Source: Agromyces albus
Lineage (GTDB): Bacteria > Actinomycetota > Actinomycetes > Actinomycetales > Microbacteriaceae
Length of the DNA stretch: 64,000 nucleotides
Assembly: GCF_004134825.1 (NCBI RefSeq)
Contig: NZ_SDPN01000002.1
Span: 124,001-188,000 of the forward strand
Reading direction: 5' to 3'
The notes beneath the pieces are model-generated. The model did no database searches and had not been told where the DNA came from. It was given only the letters and a program-made list of their open reading frames with translations. A program made the position numbers and the translations under genes. How positions within the stretch are numbered: position 1 is the stretch's first letter; each line of letters starts with the position of its first letter. Below are positions 33,820 through 42,879 of the stretch, in pieces.

Positions 33820-35379
33820 ATGTCGCACGTTCCACGCCCTGTCGACGTCCTGATCGTGGGCAGCGGCCTCATGGGCGCCGCCGTCGCGCGGATCGTGCGT
33901 GAGGGGTCGCCGGGTGCCCGCATCCACATGGTCGACGGCGGCGTGCCGATCGGGAGCGCACCGGGCCAGCATCTCCACGACCTCCGCGATGAAGCGCTGC
34001 GTGGCGCCTACATCGAGCAGGCGTCTCCCGGCATCCAGTCCCTCTACCTCGGCGCCGCTGTCACGCCGGCGGTCAGCTCCGAGCTCCGCAGCGTGACGCC
34101 CGGCATGTACCACCTCTCGTCGTTCGACGAGGACGCGGCCGGGATGCCCGCGAGCGCATTCGCGTGGAACGCGGGCGGCATGGGGGTGCACTGGACGGCG
34201 GCGACCCCGCGCCCCTGGGGTGACGAGGTGTTCGCGTTCGACGGGCCCGACATGTGGGCGCGCGACCTCGGCGAGGCCGAGCGGCTGCTCGGCGTGCACG
34301 ACGCTCCGTTCGGCGTCACGAACGTCGGCGGCCGCATCCTCGAGGTGCTCGACTCGGTCTTCGGCCCGGTGAGCGCGCCGGGCCGGCATCCGCGAACGAT
34401 GCCGATGGCGGTGGCCCCGAGGGAGGACGGCCGACTGCCGCGCACCGGTCCGAACCGGATCCTTCCGCGCATGACCGCGCCGAACGGTGAAGACTTCACG
34501 CTCTCGACCGGCACGCTCGCCGTGGCGCTCGTGCACGACGGCGCAACGGTGCGCGGTGCCCGGGTGCGCGAGGTCGCAACTGGCGACGAGTACGAGATCG
34601 AGGCGGGAGTCACGATCGTCGCGGCCGACCCCATCCGCACGCCGCAACTGCTCTTCGCCTCGGGCATCCGGCCCGAGGCTCTCGGCCGCCACCTGAACGA
34701 GCACGCCTTCCTGACCGGGCAGGTGATCGCCGACCTCGAGCGACTCGAGGTCGCGCTCGACGAGATCCCCGACCCCGGACCCGACGAGTGGGTCGCCGGC
34801 TCGTACTGGCTGCCGCACAGCGGCGCCGCGCAACCGTTCCATGGGCAGATCATGGACCGGCTCTACTTCGACGCGACGGGCGCTCGGCTCGCGTACTCGG
34901 TGGGCCTCGCGCTCTATGTGCCGACCGAGATCAACCCCGAGAACCGGCTGGTCTTCGATGACACGAAGCCGGATGTCGCGGGCCTGCCGCGAATCACGGT
35001 GCGGTTCACGCACTCCGAGGCCGATCTGGCCCTCATCGAACAGGCGCGCGCGTCGCAGCGAGCCGCGGGGGAGGCGCTCGGCGACTTCGACCCCGAGCGC
35101 GATTCCGCCCTGCTTCCTCCTGGCTCGTCACTGCACTACACCGGCACGGCACGCTCGGGAGCGACCGATGACGGCACCTCCGTCTGCGACCCCATCGGGC
35201 GCGTGTGGGGGTTCTCGAATCTCTACCTCGCGGGCGGTGCCACCGTGCCGACGGCCGTCGTCGGCAACTCCACGCTCACCGGCATGGTGACCGCCGTGCG
35301 GGCCGGCCGAGCGGTCGTCGGCCGACTCGGCGGAGGCCGCGCCCACGGCCACGCCGCGGCACTGAATATTTCTAGGTAG
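33820..35379 (+). CDS. GMC oxidoreductase, pyranose/C-glycoside 3-oxidase-like
   Basis: A 519-residue FAD enzyme of the GMC superfamily. The FAD-binding loop is VDVLIVGSGLMGAAVARI. The block GGMGVHWTAATPR matches the flavin-attachment region of pyranose 2-oxidase and bacterial C-glycoside 3-oxidases. The catalytic pair is seen as His in SLHYTGTARSG and Asn in VVGNSTLTGM. Related Microbacterium and Arthrobacter enzymes oxidise the sugar C3 (or C2) hydroxyl of glycosides. There is no signal peptide, so it should act on imported sugar. GGGAG precedes the ATG. A sugar importer and a TIM-barrel epimerase-like gene follow in the same direction. Whether it uses oxygen or another acceptor is unknown. 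Confidence 0.85.
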   Translation: MSHVPRPVDVLIVGSGLMGAAVARIVREGSPGARIHMVDGGVPIGSAPGQHLHDLRDEALRGAYIEQASPGIQSLYLGAAVTPAVSSELRSVTPGMYHLSSFDEDAAGMPASAFAWNAGGMGVHWTAATPRPWGDEVFAFDGPDMWARDLGEAERLLGVHDAPFGVTNVGGRILEVLDSVFGPVSAPGRHPRTMPMAVAPREDGRLPRTGPNRILPRMTAPNGEDFTLSTGTLAVALVHDGATVRGARVREVATGDEYEIEAGVTIVAADPIRTPQLLFASGIRPEALGRHLNEHAFLTGQVIADLERLEVALDEIPDPGPDEWVAGSYWLPHSGAAQPFHGQIMDRLYFDATGARLAYSVGLALYVPTEINPENRLVFDDTKPDVAGLPRITVRFTHSEADLALIEQARASQRAAGEALGDFDPERDSALLPPGSSLHYTGTARSGATDDGTSVCDPIGRVWGFSNLYLAGGATVPTAVVGNSTLTGMVTAVRAGRAVVGRLGGGRAHGHAAALNISR

Positions 35380-35607
35380 TAACAAAACCGGGTAGGCGCG
35401 TTTCCGAGCCGTAAACTCTCCCGCGTGAACCCACTTCGGGCGGGCTATCCCTCTACTCTCAGGGAACAAGCCCGGCCAGGTGAGCATCCTCGACCACAGC
35501 ATCGAGTACTTCCATCAGATCCGCGATAACGAAACATCCCCTCAGAATCGCCGGATCGCTCCAACTTCAGAACCGCACCGCTCTTCCTTGCCCCGAAAGG
35601 AATCACC

Positions 35608-36912
35608 ATGTTCACCACCTCACGAGCACGACGCCGGGCGCTCGCCGTCGCCGCGCCGGCACTTGCCGCCGCGCTCCTCCTCAGCGGCTGCGGACGCGGC
35701 GACGGCGCCACCGATGCCGCGGCCGACATCGAGATCGACGACTCGCCCGCCACCGGAACGCTCAGCCTCTGGATCGGTTCGGGCGAAGCCGATGCCCTCG
35801 AAGGCTTCCTCGACGACTTCGCGGCCGAGAACCCCGATGTCGAGCTCGAGCTCACGAACGTGCCATCCGACTCGCTCGACACGAAGCTCACCACCGCGAT
35901 CGCCTCCGGTGAGGTGCCCGACCTCACAATGCTCTACTCGCAGACGCAGAGCACGATGCTCGCCACGGGCGGCTTCGCCCCGGTGCCCGAGGGGCTCGTC
36001 GACAGCGACGCCTTCTTCGATTCCGCCTACGACGGCACGCTCGTCGACGGCGTCTCGCACGCGGTGCCGTGGTACGCCTACGCGAACGTCTGGTACTACC
36101 GGAAGGACCTCGTCGAGGCCGCGGGCGCCACGCCGCCCACCACGTGGGAGGAGACGAGCGCCTTCGCCGAGCAGCTGAAGGCGGCGGGTCATCCAATGCC
36201 CCTCGGACTCGACGTCGGATACGACGCGTACAGTGCGCAGGCCCTCGACGCCCTCGTGCACCAGAACGACGGCAGCCTGATCAGCGACGACCTCACATCG
36301 TGGACGATCGACGCCCCCGAGAACGTCGAGGCGCTCGAGTTCTGGGGCTCGCTCTTCGCCGACGGTGACGCGAGCCCCGACGGCCCGCTCTTCCTCGACA
36401 CGGTGCCGTGGTTCACGTCCGGCCAGACCGTCGCCGGCGGCAACGGGCCGTGGTTCCCCGGGTTCCTCGACGGCGCCAACGGCGAAGGCTGGTCGGCCGA
36501 GCACCTCGGCGCGATCGTGCCGCCCGCCGGCCCCGGCGGCACCGTCGCGGCGAACTTCGGCGGCGGCAGCCTCGCCGTGCCGAAGGATGCCGAGAACGCC
36601 GACGCCGCATGGAAGCTCGCCCGCTACCTCGCCCAGCCCGACGTGCAGGTCGCGTGGTACGAGACGTTCGGCAACCTCCCGACGACGGAAGCCGCCTGGG
36701 AGGAGCCGGTCATCGCCGACGACCCGCTGCTCGGGGCGGTGCGTGATGCCCTGCCGCACGCGGTCGCCGTTCCCGCGGTGCCGACCTGGAGCGAGGTCGG
36801 TGCGATCATCGGCGAGCAGATGGAGCGGGTCGCCCGCGGCGAGGCATCCGCTGAAGCGGCGCTCGCCGAGGCGCAGGTGCAGGCCGAGGCGATCGGCACG
36901 GGAATCGAGTAG
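35608..36912 (+). CDS. Sugar ABC transporter substrate-binding lipoprotein (system 2)
   Basis: A 434-residue family-1 solute-binding protein with an Arg-rich lipoprotein signal (lipobox LLLSGC). The mature start GTLSLWIGSGEADALEGFLDDFAAENPDVELEL is typical. GAAAGGA stands 7 nt before the ATG. The 228-bp gap after the GMC gene may contain a separate promoter, but no clear -35/-10 pair was found. The ligand may be a glycoside that the GMC enzyme oxidises after uptake (inference from context). Confidence 0.9.
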   Translation: MFTTSRARRRALAVAAPALAAALLLSGCGRGDGATDAAADIEIDDSPATGTLSLWIGSGEADALEGFLDDFAAENPDVELELTNVPSDSLDTKLTTAIASGEVPDLTMLYSQTQSTMLATGGFAPVPEGLVDSDAFFDSAYDGTLVDGVSHAVPWYAYANVWYYRKDLVEAAGATPPTTWEETSAFAEQLKAAGHPMPLGLDVGYDAYSAQALDALVHQNDGSLISDDLTSWTIDAPENVEALEFWGSLFADGDASPDGPLFLDTVPWFTSGQTVAGGNGPWFPGFLDGANGEGWSAEHLGAIVPPAGPGGTVAANFGGGSLAVPKDAENADAAWKLARYLAQPDVQVAWYETFGNLPTTEAAWEEPVIADDPLLGAVRDALPHAVAVPAVPTWSEVGAIIGEQMERVARGEASAEAALAEAQVQAEAIGTGIE

Positions 36913-36915
36913 CCG

Positions 36916-37860
36916 ATGACCCTCGAGACCACGCCGGCGGGGGTGGCGGCCATGAGCCGCCCCCTCCGCTGGGGCATCCTCCGGCGATGGACGCCGGGGC
37001 CCACGGGCGTCGCCTGGCTCTTCGTGATGCCGTTCCTCGTGATCTTCGCCGTGTTCACGGCGGTGCCGGCCGTCATGGCCGTCACCCTCACGATGACCGA
37101 CATCGGCGTGGCCGACCTGCGCGACCCGCTCGGCGTGAACTTCGTCTTCCTCGACAACTTCCAGGCGGTGCTCACCGCCCCCGCGTTCCTTCGCTCGGCG
37201 CTCAACACCGTGGTCTACGTGGGGATCGGCGTGCCGGTCACCATGGCGATCGGCTTCCTGCTCGCACTCGCGCTCGACAGCGGCATCCGTCGTGCTCGCC
37301 CGGTGTTTCGGGCCGTCATCTACCTTCCCGTGATCGCGAACATCGTCGCGGCCGCGATCGTGTGGCAGTACGCCTTCACCCTCAACGGGCCGATCAACAG
37401 CTTCCTCGCCGATCTCGGCATCGCGGGCCCGAACTGGCTCGGCACGCCGACCACGGCGATGATCGTCGTGCTCCTGCTCACCATCTGGCGCACCACCGGC
37501 ACGTGCATGGTGCTCTTCCTCGCCGGCTTGCAGGCAGTGCCCGAAGAGGTGCACGAAGCGGCATCCCTCGACGGCGCGGGCTACTGGCGGCGCGTCTTCC
37601 AGATGACTCTGCCGCTCCTGCGCCCGACGACCCTGCTCGTCACCGTGCTCATGAGCGTGATGTTCCTCAACATCTTCGAAGAGCCGTTCCTCCTGACCGA
37701 GGGCGGGCCGCTCGGCTCGACGAAGTCGGTCGCGCAGTGGGTCTACGAGCAGTTCGGGTTCGGCAACATCGCCAACGCGATGACCGGCTCGATCGTACTG
37801 CTCCTCGGCGTGCTCATCGTGTGCGTCGTCCAACTCCGAGTGCTGAGGCCGAAGCAATGA
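36916..37860 (+). CDS. Sugar ABC transporter permease, MalF-like (system 2)
   Basis: A 314-residue permease, only 3 bp after the binding-protein gene. It has six hydrophobic helices (first WLFVMPFLVIFAVFTAVPAVMAV) and the EAA loop EVHEAASLDGAGYWRRVFQMTLPLLRP. The stop overlaps the next permease start by 4 bp (ATGA). Unlike system 1, there is no hairpin between the SBP and permease genes. Confidence 0.9.
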   Translation: MTLETTPAGVAAMSRPLRWGILRRWTPGPTGVAWLFVMPFLVIFAVFTAVPAVMAVTLTMTDIGVADLRDPLGVNFVFLDNFQAVLTAPAFLRSALNTVVYVGIGVPVTMAIGFLLALALDSGIRRARPVFRAVIYLPVIANIVAAAIVWQYAFTLNGPINSFLADLGIAGPNWLGTPTTAMIVVLLLTIWRTTGTCMVLFLAGLQAVPEEVHEAASLDGAGYWRRVFQMTLPLLRPTTLLVTVLMSVMFLNIFEEPFLLTEGGPLGSTKSVAQWVYEQFGFGNIANAMTGSIVLLLGVLIVCVVQLRVLRPKQ

Positions 37861-38687
37861 ACCGACTCCATGTCGTGCGCGCGTCGGGGCTCTACCTGGC
37901 GCTCTGCCTCGTGAGTGCCCTCATGCTGCTGCCGTTCGCCTGGGTGGTCTTCGGGTCGTTCAAGACCCAGGGCGAGTTCACCGCGAACCCGGGCGGCTGG
38001 CTTCCCGAGAGCTTCGCGAACCTGCAGAACTTCGTCGTGCTCTTCACCGAGGAGGCGTTCGGCGGATTCCTCGTGAACAGCATCATCGTCTCGGCGGTGA
38101 CCGTGCTCGCGAACGTGCTGTTCTGCTCGATGGCCGGCTATGCGCTCGCGAAGCTGCCGTTCCGCGGCCGTGGGCTCCTGATGGGCTGCGTGCTCGTCGC
38201 GATGACCGTGCCGTACGTCGCGCTGTTCGTGCCGCAATTCCTCATCACCGTGCAGCTCGGCCTCGTGAACACCCTCGCCGGCATCATCGCGCCGATGCTG
38301 GTGATGCCGCTCGGCGTCTTCATCATGCGCCAGTTCGCGCTCTCGATCCCCGACGAGCTGCTCGAGGCGGCACGCATCGACGGCGCGGGGGAGTTCGGGA
38401 TCTTCTTCCGCATCTTCCTGCCGCTCCTCGGCCCGGCGATCGCCACCGTGTCGATCTTCACCTTCCTGGCATCGTGGAACTTCTTCCTCTGGCCGCTCGT
38501 CGTCGCCCAGACCGAAGACGTGTTCACGCTTCCCGTCGGCCTCGCGATCGCCTCGCAGCAGGCGAACACGACCGCCTACGGGTTGCTGCTCGCGGGCGCG
38601 ATCGTCGTGCTGCTGCCGGTGCTCATCCTCTTCCTGTTCCTCCAGCGGTACTTCATCCAGGGCATCGCGACGGCAGGACTCAAATGA
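37857..38687 (+). CDS. Sugar ABC transporter permease, MalG-like (system 2)
   Basis: A 276-residue permease with EAA loop ELLEAARIDGAGEFGIFFRIFLPLLGP and the MalG-type end LFLQRYFIQGIATAGLK. It overlaps both neighbours by 4-bp ATGA junctions, so the two permeases and the epimerase-like gene are translationally coupled. Confidence 0.9.
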   Translation: MNRLHVVRASGLYLALCLVSALMLLPFAWVVFGSFKTQGEFTANPGGWLPESFANLQNFVVLFTEEAFGGFLVNSIIVSAVTVLANVLFCSMAGYALAKLPFRGRGLLMGCVLVAMTVPYVALFVPQFLITVQLGLVNTLAGIIAPMLVMPLGVFIMRQFALSIPDELLEAARIDGAGEFGIFFRIFLPLLGPAIATVSIFTFLASWNFFLWPLVVAQTEDVFTLPVGLAIASQQANTTAYGLLLAGAIVVLLPVLILFLFLQRYFIQGIATAGLK

Positions 38688-39676
38688 CCATGGCATCGGA
38701 TGCCGCAGAGAGAGGAACTCGCTTGACGATCGCGCGTGCGCAGCTCGCACTGAACCCCATCCAGTGGATCAACATCAAGGAGGACCCCGACGACCCGTCG
38801 AGCGCGGATCTCTGGCTCTTCGCCGACCCTGCGTTCCGCGCCGACTACCCCGCGGTGCTGGGCAAGGTGAAGGCCGGCGGGTTCGACACCGTGATGATGC
38901 AGGTGCTCGACACGCAGACGCTGCAGGACTATGAGCGGATGGTGCGCGAGGCGGGCCTGAACCTGGCTCCCGGCTACTGCCACGTCGGGCTGCCCGAGGA
39001 TCACGGCCACGCGTTCGCACCGGGGAGCGCGGAGTGGGTGCGCTGGTTCGACGGGATCCGCCGCGCTGCCGAGGAGTCGAACTACTTCGGACTCGAGACG
39101 GTCTTCCTCGCGCCCGAGATGGCGTGGGACGGCGCCGCGCGCACCGTCACCAAGGCGGCGGTCGGCGCTGCCTTCGACCAGGGCCGCCTCGACCGGGTCG
39201 TCGACGTGCTCGCCGAAGCCGCCCGGATCCTCACCGACGAGGGTGTGCGGCCCGGACTGCACAACCACGTCGGCACGTGGGTCGAGACCGAGTACGAGAT
39301 CGACTACGTGCTCGACCACATCGACGAGGCCATTCTCGGCGCGTCGTTCGACGTCGGCCACCTCGCCTGGGCGGGCGTCGACCCCGTCGCGATGCTCGCC
39401 AAGCACCGCGATCGCCTCGTCGACGTGCACGTGAAAGACCTCGACCTCGCGGTCGCCGCCGCGAGCCGAGCAGAGCCGACCGACTACGCGTCGACGGTCG
39501 ATCGGGGGCTCTTCCTCGAGCCGGGCCTCGGCGACCTCGATCTCGACGGATGCCTCGGCGCACTGCCCGATGGCTTCGGCGGCTGGGTCATCATCGAGGT
39601 CGACCGGGCCTCGATGGATCCCGACGAGAGCGTGCACGTGAGTCGCCGCTGGGTCGAGCGGGTCTTCCCGGCCTGA
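38684..39676 (+). CDS. Sugar isomerase/epimerase TIM-barrel (AP_endonuc_2 family)
   Basis: A protein of about 330 residues with the xylose-isomerase-like TIM barrel. Metal-ligand candidates occur in order: Glu in FGLETVFLAPEM, His in GLHNHVGTWVETEYEIDY, Asp-His in ASFDVGHLAWAGVD, the HVKD block and the final Glu in VIIEVDRASMDP. It could epimerise, isomerise or cleave a 3-keto sugar made by the GMC enzyme; relatives act as the large subunit of C-glycoside lyases, but no small-subunit (DUF6379) gene is present here. The ATG overlapping the permease is chosen; a TTG at 38723 with AGAGAGGA upstream is a good alternative start. Confidence 0.83.
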   Translation: MTMASDAAERGTRLTIARAQLALNPIQWINIKEDPDDPSSADLWLFADPAFRADYPAVLGKVKAGGFDTVMMQVLDTQTLQDYERMVREAGLNLAPGYCHVGLPEDHGHAFAPGSAEWVRWFDGIRRAAEESNYFGLETVFLAPEMAWDGAARTVTKAAVGAAFDQGRLDRVVDVLAEAARILTDEGVRPGLHNHVGTWVETEYEIDYVLDHIDEAILGASFDVGHLAWAGVDPVAMLAKHRDRLVDVHVKDLDLAVAAASRAEPTDYASTVDRGLFLEPGLGDLDLDGCLGALPDGFGGWVIIEVDRASMDPDESVHVSRRWVERVFPA

Positions 39677-39685
39677 CGCGCGGTC

Positions 39686-41269
39686 TCAGGTGGTGACGGC
39701 AGAACTCGGGACCGGAATCTCGGTGCCGGCCGGCTCAGTGTCGGCGCGCTCCGCTGCGGCGAGCCCGTCGCGGGCGACCTCGCTCTCGTGCTCACCGAAG
39801 CCCACGCGCGGAAGCTCCACGATGAATCGCGTTCCGGCGGTGCTCGTCACGACCGACACCGACCCGTCGTGCGCCTCGACGATCGACCGCACGATCGCGA
39901 GCCCGAGTCCGGTGCTGCCGTGAGCCCTCGTGCGTGACGGGTCGCCGCGCACGAATCGCTCGAAGAGCACCGGCACGAGCTCGTCGGCGATGCCGTCGCC
40001 GTCGTCGGAGACGGTGAGCTGCACGCGCGGGCCATCCGATCCCATGGCATCGCGGGTGTTCACGCCGACGGTCACGTGCGTGCCGGCGGGCGTGTGGGTG
40101 CCGGCGTTGGCGAGCAGGTTCGCGACCATGCGGTGCAACTGCTCGGCATCACCCTGCACGAGCACCGCCTCGTGCGGCACCTCGACCGCCCACTCGTGCG
40201 ATCGATACGCGGCTTGGGCGTCGCTCGCCGCCGCCGTGACGACGTCGGCGAGATCGACCTCGTCGGACTGGATGTCCTGCCCCTCGTCGAGGCGCGCCAG
40301 GAGGAGCAGCTCGCCGACGAGGGCGCTCATGCGGCCCGCCTCCGCTTCGATCCGCGTGAGGGCGAACTCGGTCGTCGCCGGCAGCTCGGCGCTGTCCTGT
40401 CGTGTGAGCTCCGCGTAGCCCAGGATCGACGCCAACGGGGTGCGCAGCTCGTGGCTCGCATCGGTGATGAACCGCCGCATGCGCCGATCGGTGGCGGCAC
40501 GCACCTTGAGCGCGTCGTCGACGTGGCGCAGCAACAGGTCGAGCGCGTGTCCGACCCGGCCGACTTCGGTCTGGTCGCTGATGTCGCGGGCGTCGAGGCC
40601 GTGGGGCACCGAGACGTCGCCCGAGTGCAGCGAGACCGCGGTGACGGCGGCCGCGGCATCCGCGACTCGGGACAACGGGCGAAGCGCAGCCCGCACGAAG
40701 ACGGTCGCGCCCAGCACCGCGAGGGCGATCGCGAGGATCGTGATGGCCACGTTCGCCGCCGTGTTCGCGAGCGCCGCCTCTTGCGCCGCCGCCGTGCTGG
40801 CCGCGACGAAGTACGTCGTGCCGTCATCGCCGTCGACGACGGTGCCGCGAAGGCTGCCGAAGTCGGCGAGCTCGAGGTCGCTCGGTTCGCCGGCCGAAAG
40901 GGTCGCGACCGTCGCTTCGATGGAATCGACCTGGGCTTGATCGAGGTAGCGGCCGCCCGACTCGGTGAATCGTGCGGCATCGACGACCTCGCCGTCGTCG
41001 AGCATCGCGATGATCGTGTCGGGCGCGTAGCCGACGTAGTCGACGAACGGCTTCTGGAACTGCGGCTTCGCGCGGTACTTCTCGACGGTCTGCTCGAGCA
41101 TGCCGACGGATGCCGCGAGCTGCGTGTCGATCATCGAATACGAGGTCGCGTGCAGGGTCAGGGAGCTGATGAGCGTCACCGTGAGCAGTGCACCGGCGAG
41201 CAACGCCGCGGTGCCGACGACGAGTTGCTGCCGAAGAGAGATGCGACGCGTCATCCGGAGCCCTCTCAC
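39686..41269 (-). CDS. Sensor histidine kinase (OmpR-system type)
   Basis: A 527-residue membrane kinase. Two transmembrane helices (about 15-37 and 170-192) flank an extracytoplasmic sensor domain; then come HAMP (about 195-255), the H-box FITDASHELRTPLASILGYAE, and a HATPase domain with N (NLLANAGTHTPAG), G1 (DDGDGI) and G2 (STGLGLAIV) motifs. The C-terminal about 35 residues are acidic and extra. The GTG start overlaps the response regulator stop by 4 bp. The signal is unknown. Confidence 0.92.
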   Translation of the reverse strand: MRGLRMTRRISLRQQLVVGTAALLAGALLTVTLISSLTLHATSYSMIDTQLAASVGMLEQTVEKYRAKPQFQKPFVDYVGYAPDTIIAMLDDGEVVDAARFTESGGRYLDQAQVDSIEATVATLSAGEPSDLELADFGSLRGTVVDGDDGTTYFVAASTAAAQEAALANTAANVAITILAIALAVLGATVFVRAALRPLSRVADAAAAVTAVSLHSGDVSVPHGLDARDISDQTEVGRVGHALDLLLRHVDDALKVRAATDRRMRRFITDASHELRTPLASILGYAELTRQDSAELPATTEFALTRIEAEAGRMSALVGELLLLARLDEGQDIQSDEVDLADVVTAAASDAQAAYRSHEWAVEVPHEAVLVQGDAEQLHRMVANLLANAGTHTPAGTHVTVGVNTRDAMGSDGPRVQLTVSDDGDGIADELVPVLFERFVRGDPSRTRAHGSTGLGLAIVRSIVEAHDGSVSVVTSTAGTRFIVELPRVGFGEHESEVARDGLAAAERADTEPAGTEIPVPSSAVTT

Positions 41270-42039
41270 GAGGCGGCCCGGAGGATGTAGCCGACTCCGC
41301 GGACGGTGTGGATCAGGGGAGAGCGGCCTCGGTCGACCTTCTTCCGCAGATACGAGATGTAGAGATCGACGATGCTCGCCTTGCCGGCGAAGTCGTACTG
41401 CCAGACGTTCTCGAGGATCTGCGCCCGGCTGAGCACCCGGTTCGGATTGCGGAGCAGGAAGCGGAGCAGCTCGAACTCGGTCGTCGTCAAGGACAGGGGC
41501 TCGTCGCCGCGGAACGTCTCGTAGCTGCGTTCGTCGAGCACCAGGTCGGCCACCTGCAGGCGGCTGCCGTCGTCGGGGGCGAGCACGATGCGCCGGAGGA
41601 GGCCGCGGAGCCGAGCGACGAGCTCCTCGAGGCTGAAGGGCTTCGTCAGGTAGTCGTCGCCGCCGGCGGTCAACCCGATGATCCGGTCGTCGACCGAGTC
41701 GCGTGCCGTCAGGAACAGCGTGGGCGCCGAAGACCCGAGTTCCCGCATCTGCCGGAGCACGTTGAGCCCGTCGATGTCGGGCAGCATGATGTCGAGCACG
41801 ACCGCGTCGGGGCGCGACATCTTGAACGACTGGAGTGCCTCACGACCGGTGTGCGCGACATCGACCACCCAGCCTTCGTACGACAGGGCGAGGCTCACGA
41901 GTCGAGCGAGCGTCTGCTCGTCGTCGACGAGCAGGATCCGGATCGGACTTCCGTCGGGCCGGTACATCTTGGGGAGTTGGGCGAGCATGGCTCGCCGTCT
42001 CGGGGAACCCTCGACCGGGAGCTGATCGGGTGAGTGCAC
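41266..42039 (-). CDS. OmpR family response regulator
   Basis: A 257-residue two-domain regulator. The receiver (about 33-145) has the acidic pair in LLVDDEQ, the phospho-acceptor Asp in AVVLDIMLPDIDG, the Thr in LFLTARD and the Lys in YLTKPF. The winged-helix DNA-binding domain follows (LSLTTTEFELLRFLLRNPNRVLSRAQILENVWQYDF). The GTG at 42039 is chosen because a CATAAT -10 sits 5 nt upstream; a TTG at 42045 would overlap that element. The N-terminal 30 residues before the receiver are longer than usual. Confidence 0.9.
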   Translation of the reverse strand: MHSPDQLPVEGSPRRRAMLAQLPKMYRPDGSPIRILLVDDEQTLARLVSLALSYEGWVVDVAHTGREALQSFKMSRPDAVVLDIMLPDIDGLNVLRQMRELGSSAPTLFLTARDSVDDRIIGLTAGGDDYLTKPFSLEELVARLRGLLRRIVLAPDDGSRLQVADLVLDERSYETFRGDEPLSLTTTEFELLRFLLRNPNRVLSRAQILENVWQYDFAGKASIVDLYISYLRKKVDRGRSPLIHTVRGVGYILRAAS

Positions 42040-42044
42040 GCTCA

Positions 42045-42050
42045 ATTATG
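42045..42050 (-). promoter_or_regulatory. -10 element, leaderless start of the response regulator gene
   Basis: CATAAT on the minus strand, 5 nt before the GTG at 42039. It is one of the better -10 matches in the window. Confidence 0.45.
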
Positions 42051-42151
42051 CGGTGCGGCAGAGGCGGGCGACCGGAAAGTGAGCGTCATTCATAGAGACC
42101 TCACATGATCGCATGTCCCAGTCAATTGTCGAGGGATTAGCGTCGAGTCCC

Positions 42152-42838
42152 ATGACACGAGCTCTCGCCCCGACCCACCGGGTGCCGGCGCAGCCTCTCG
42201 TCTGGCGCCGGCCCTCGTCGCAGCTCATCGACCTGTTGCGTCGCCTGCCGCTCCGAAGGCCCCGTTGGATGCGCGGCCTCCGCCTCGAGCGTGTCGTGAC
42301 GGCGCCGCGAATCGAGACCCCGCGACTCAAGTTGCGTCCCCATCGCTCGGCGGACGCGAGCGCCTGGTATGCCCTCCAGTCGGACCCGAACGTGCTCCGG
42401 TACCTGCCGTGGCCGCCCCGATCGCGCCGAGCGTCGCGTCGCCATCTGCGCCACCGCACCCGCCACATCCGGCTCGAGCAGGCGGGCGACTTCATGGCGC
42501 TCGCCGTCGAACTCGACGGTCGTCTCATCGGCGACGTCTCGCTGCACCTGCGCGAGGTGGACCCCCGTGGCCGTCGTGCGGAGATCGGCTGGCTCATCGG
42601 CACGGAATGGGCCGGCCACGGATACGCGACGGAAGCCGCGCGTGCGATGCTCCAGTTCGCGTTCGACACGCTCGAGGCGCGCTATGTGACCGCGGTCATG
42701 GATTCCGGCAACGAGCGCTCGCACCTCCTCGCGCGCCGCCTGGGCTTCCTCGACATCGCCGACACGGGAGGCGAGCGAACGCTCCTGCTCAGTCGCGAGC
42801 AGTTCCGGCGCAGCTCACAGCGGCGCGACTCCCTCTGA
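42152..42838 (+). CDS. GNAT acetyltransferase (RimJ/RimL-like)
   Basis: A GNAT-family N-acetyltransferase of about 228 residues. The catalytic fold begins at IETPRLKLRPHRSADASAWYAL. The acetyl-CoA region is RRAEIGWLIGTEWAGHGYATEAARAMLQFAF, and the fold ends with the MDSGNERSHLLARRLGF block usual in RimJ/RimL and related small-molecule acetyltransferases. The first 45 residues are Arg/Leu-rich and have no domain. The ATG at 42152 follows TAGCGT by 8 nt; an in-frame ATG at 42113 has no supporting signal. It is divergent from the two-component operon. Confidence 0.85.
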   Translation: MTRALAPTHRVPAQPLVWRRPSSQLIDLLRRLPLRRPRWMRGLRLERVVTAPRIETPRLKLRPHRSADASAWYALQSDPNVLRYLPWPPRSRRASRRHLRHRTRHIRLEQAGDFMALAVELDGRLIGDVSLHLREVDPRGRRAEIGWLIGTEWAGHGYATEAARAMLQFAFDTLEARYVTAVMDSGNERSHLLARRLGFLDIADTGGERTLLLSREQFRRSSQRRDSL

Positions 42839-42858
42839 GACGTTCGACGGTCCAGCCG

Positions 42859-42875
42859 GAGTCGCCCGGCGACTC
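42859..42875. terminator. Weak hairpin between convergent genes
   Basis: GAGTCG and CGACTC pair around CCCGG just after the GNAT stop. It is short and could serve both converging transcripts. Confidence 0.3.
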
Positions 42876-42879
42876 GGTC

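Noticed and set aside
32467-35013. An 848-codon minus-strand open frame across the ROK and GMC genes
   Set aside because: It spans two genes with clear domains and has no domain of its own.
33820-35379. GMC protein as choline dehydrogenase or cholesterol oxidase
   Set aside because: The GGMGVHWT block and the HYTGT/GNSTLT pair fit pyranose/glycoside oxidases, and the neighbours are sugar genes.
33760-35540. Shared 10-mer GAAACATCCC before the GMC and SBP genes as a common operator
   Set aside because: It is short, not palindromic, lacks shared flanks and could occur by chance.
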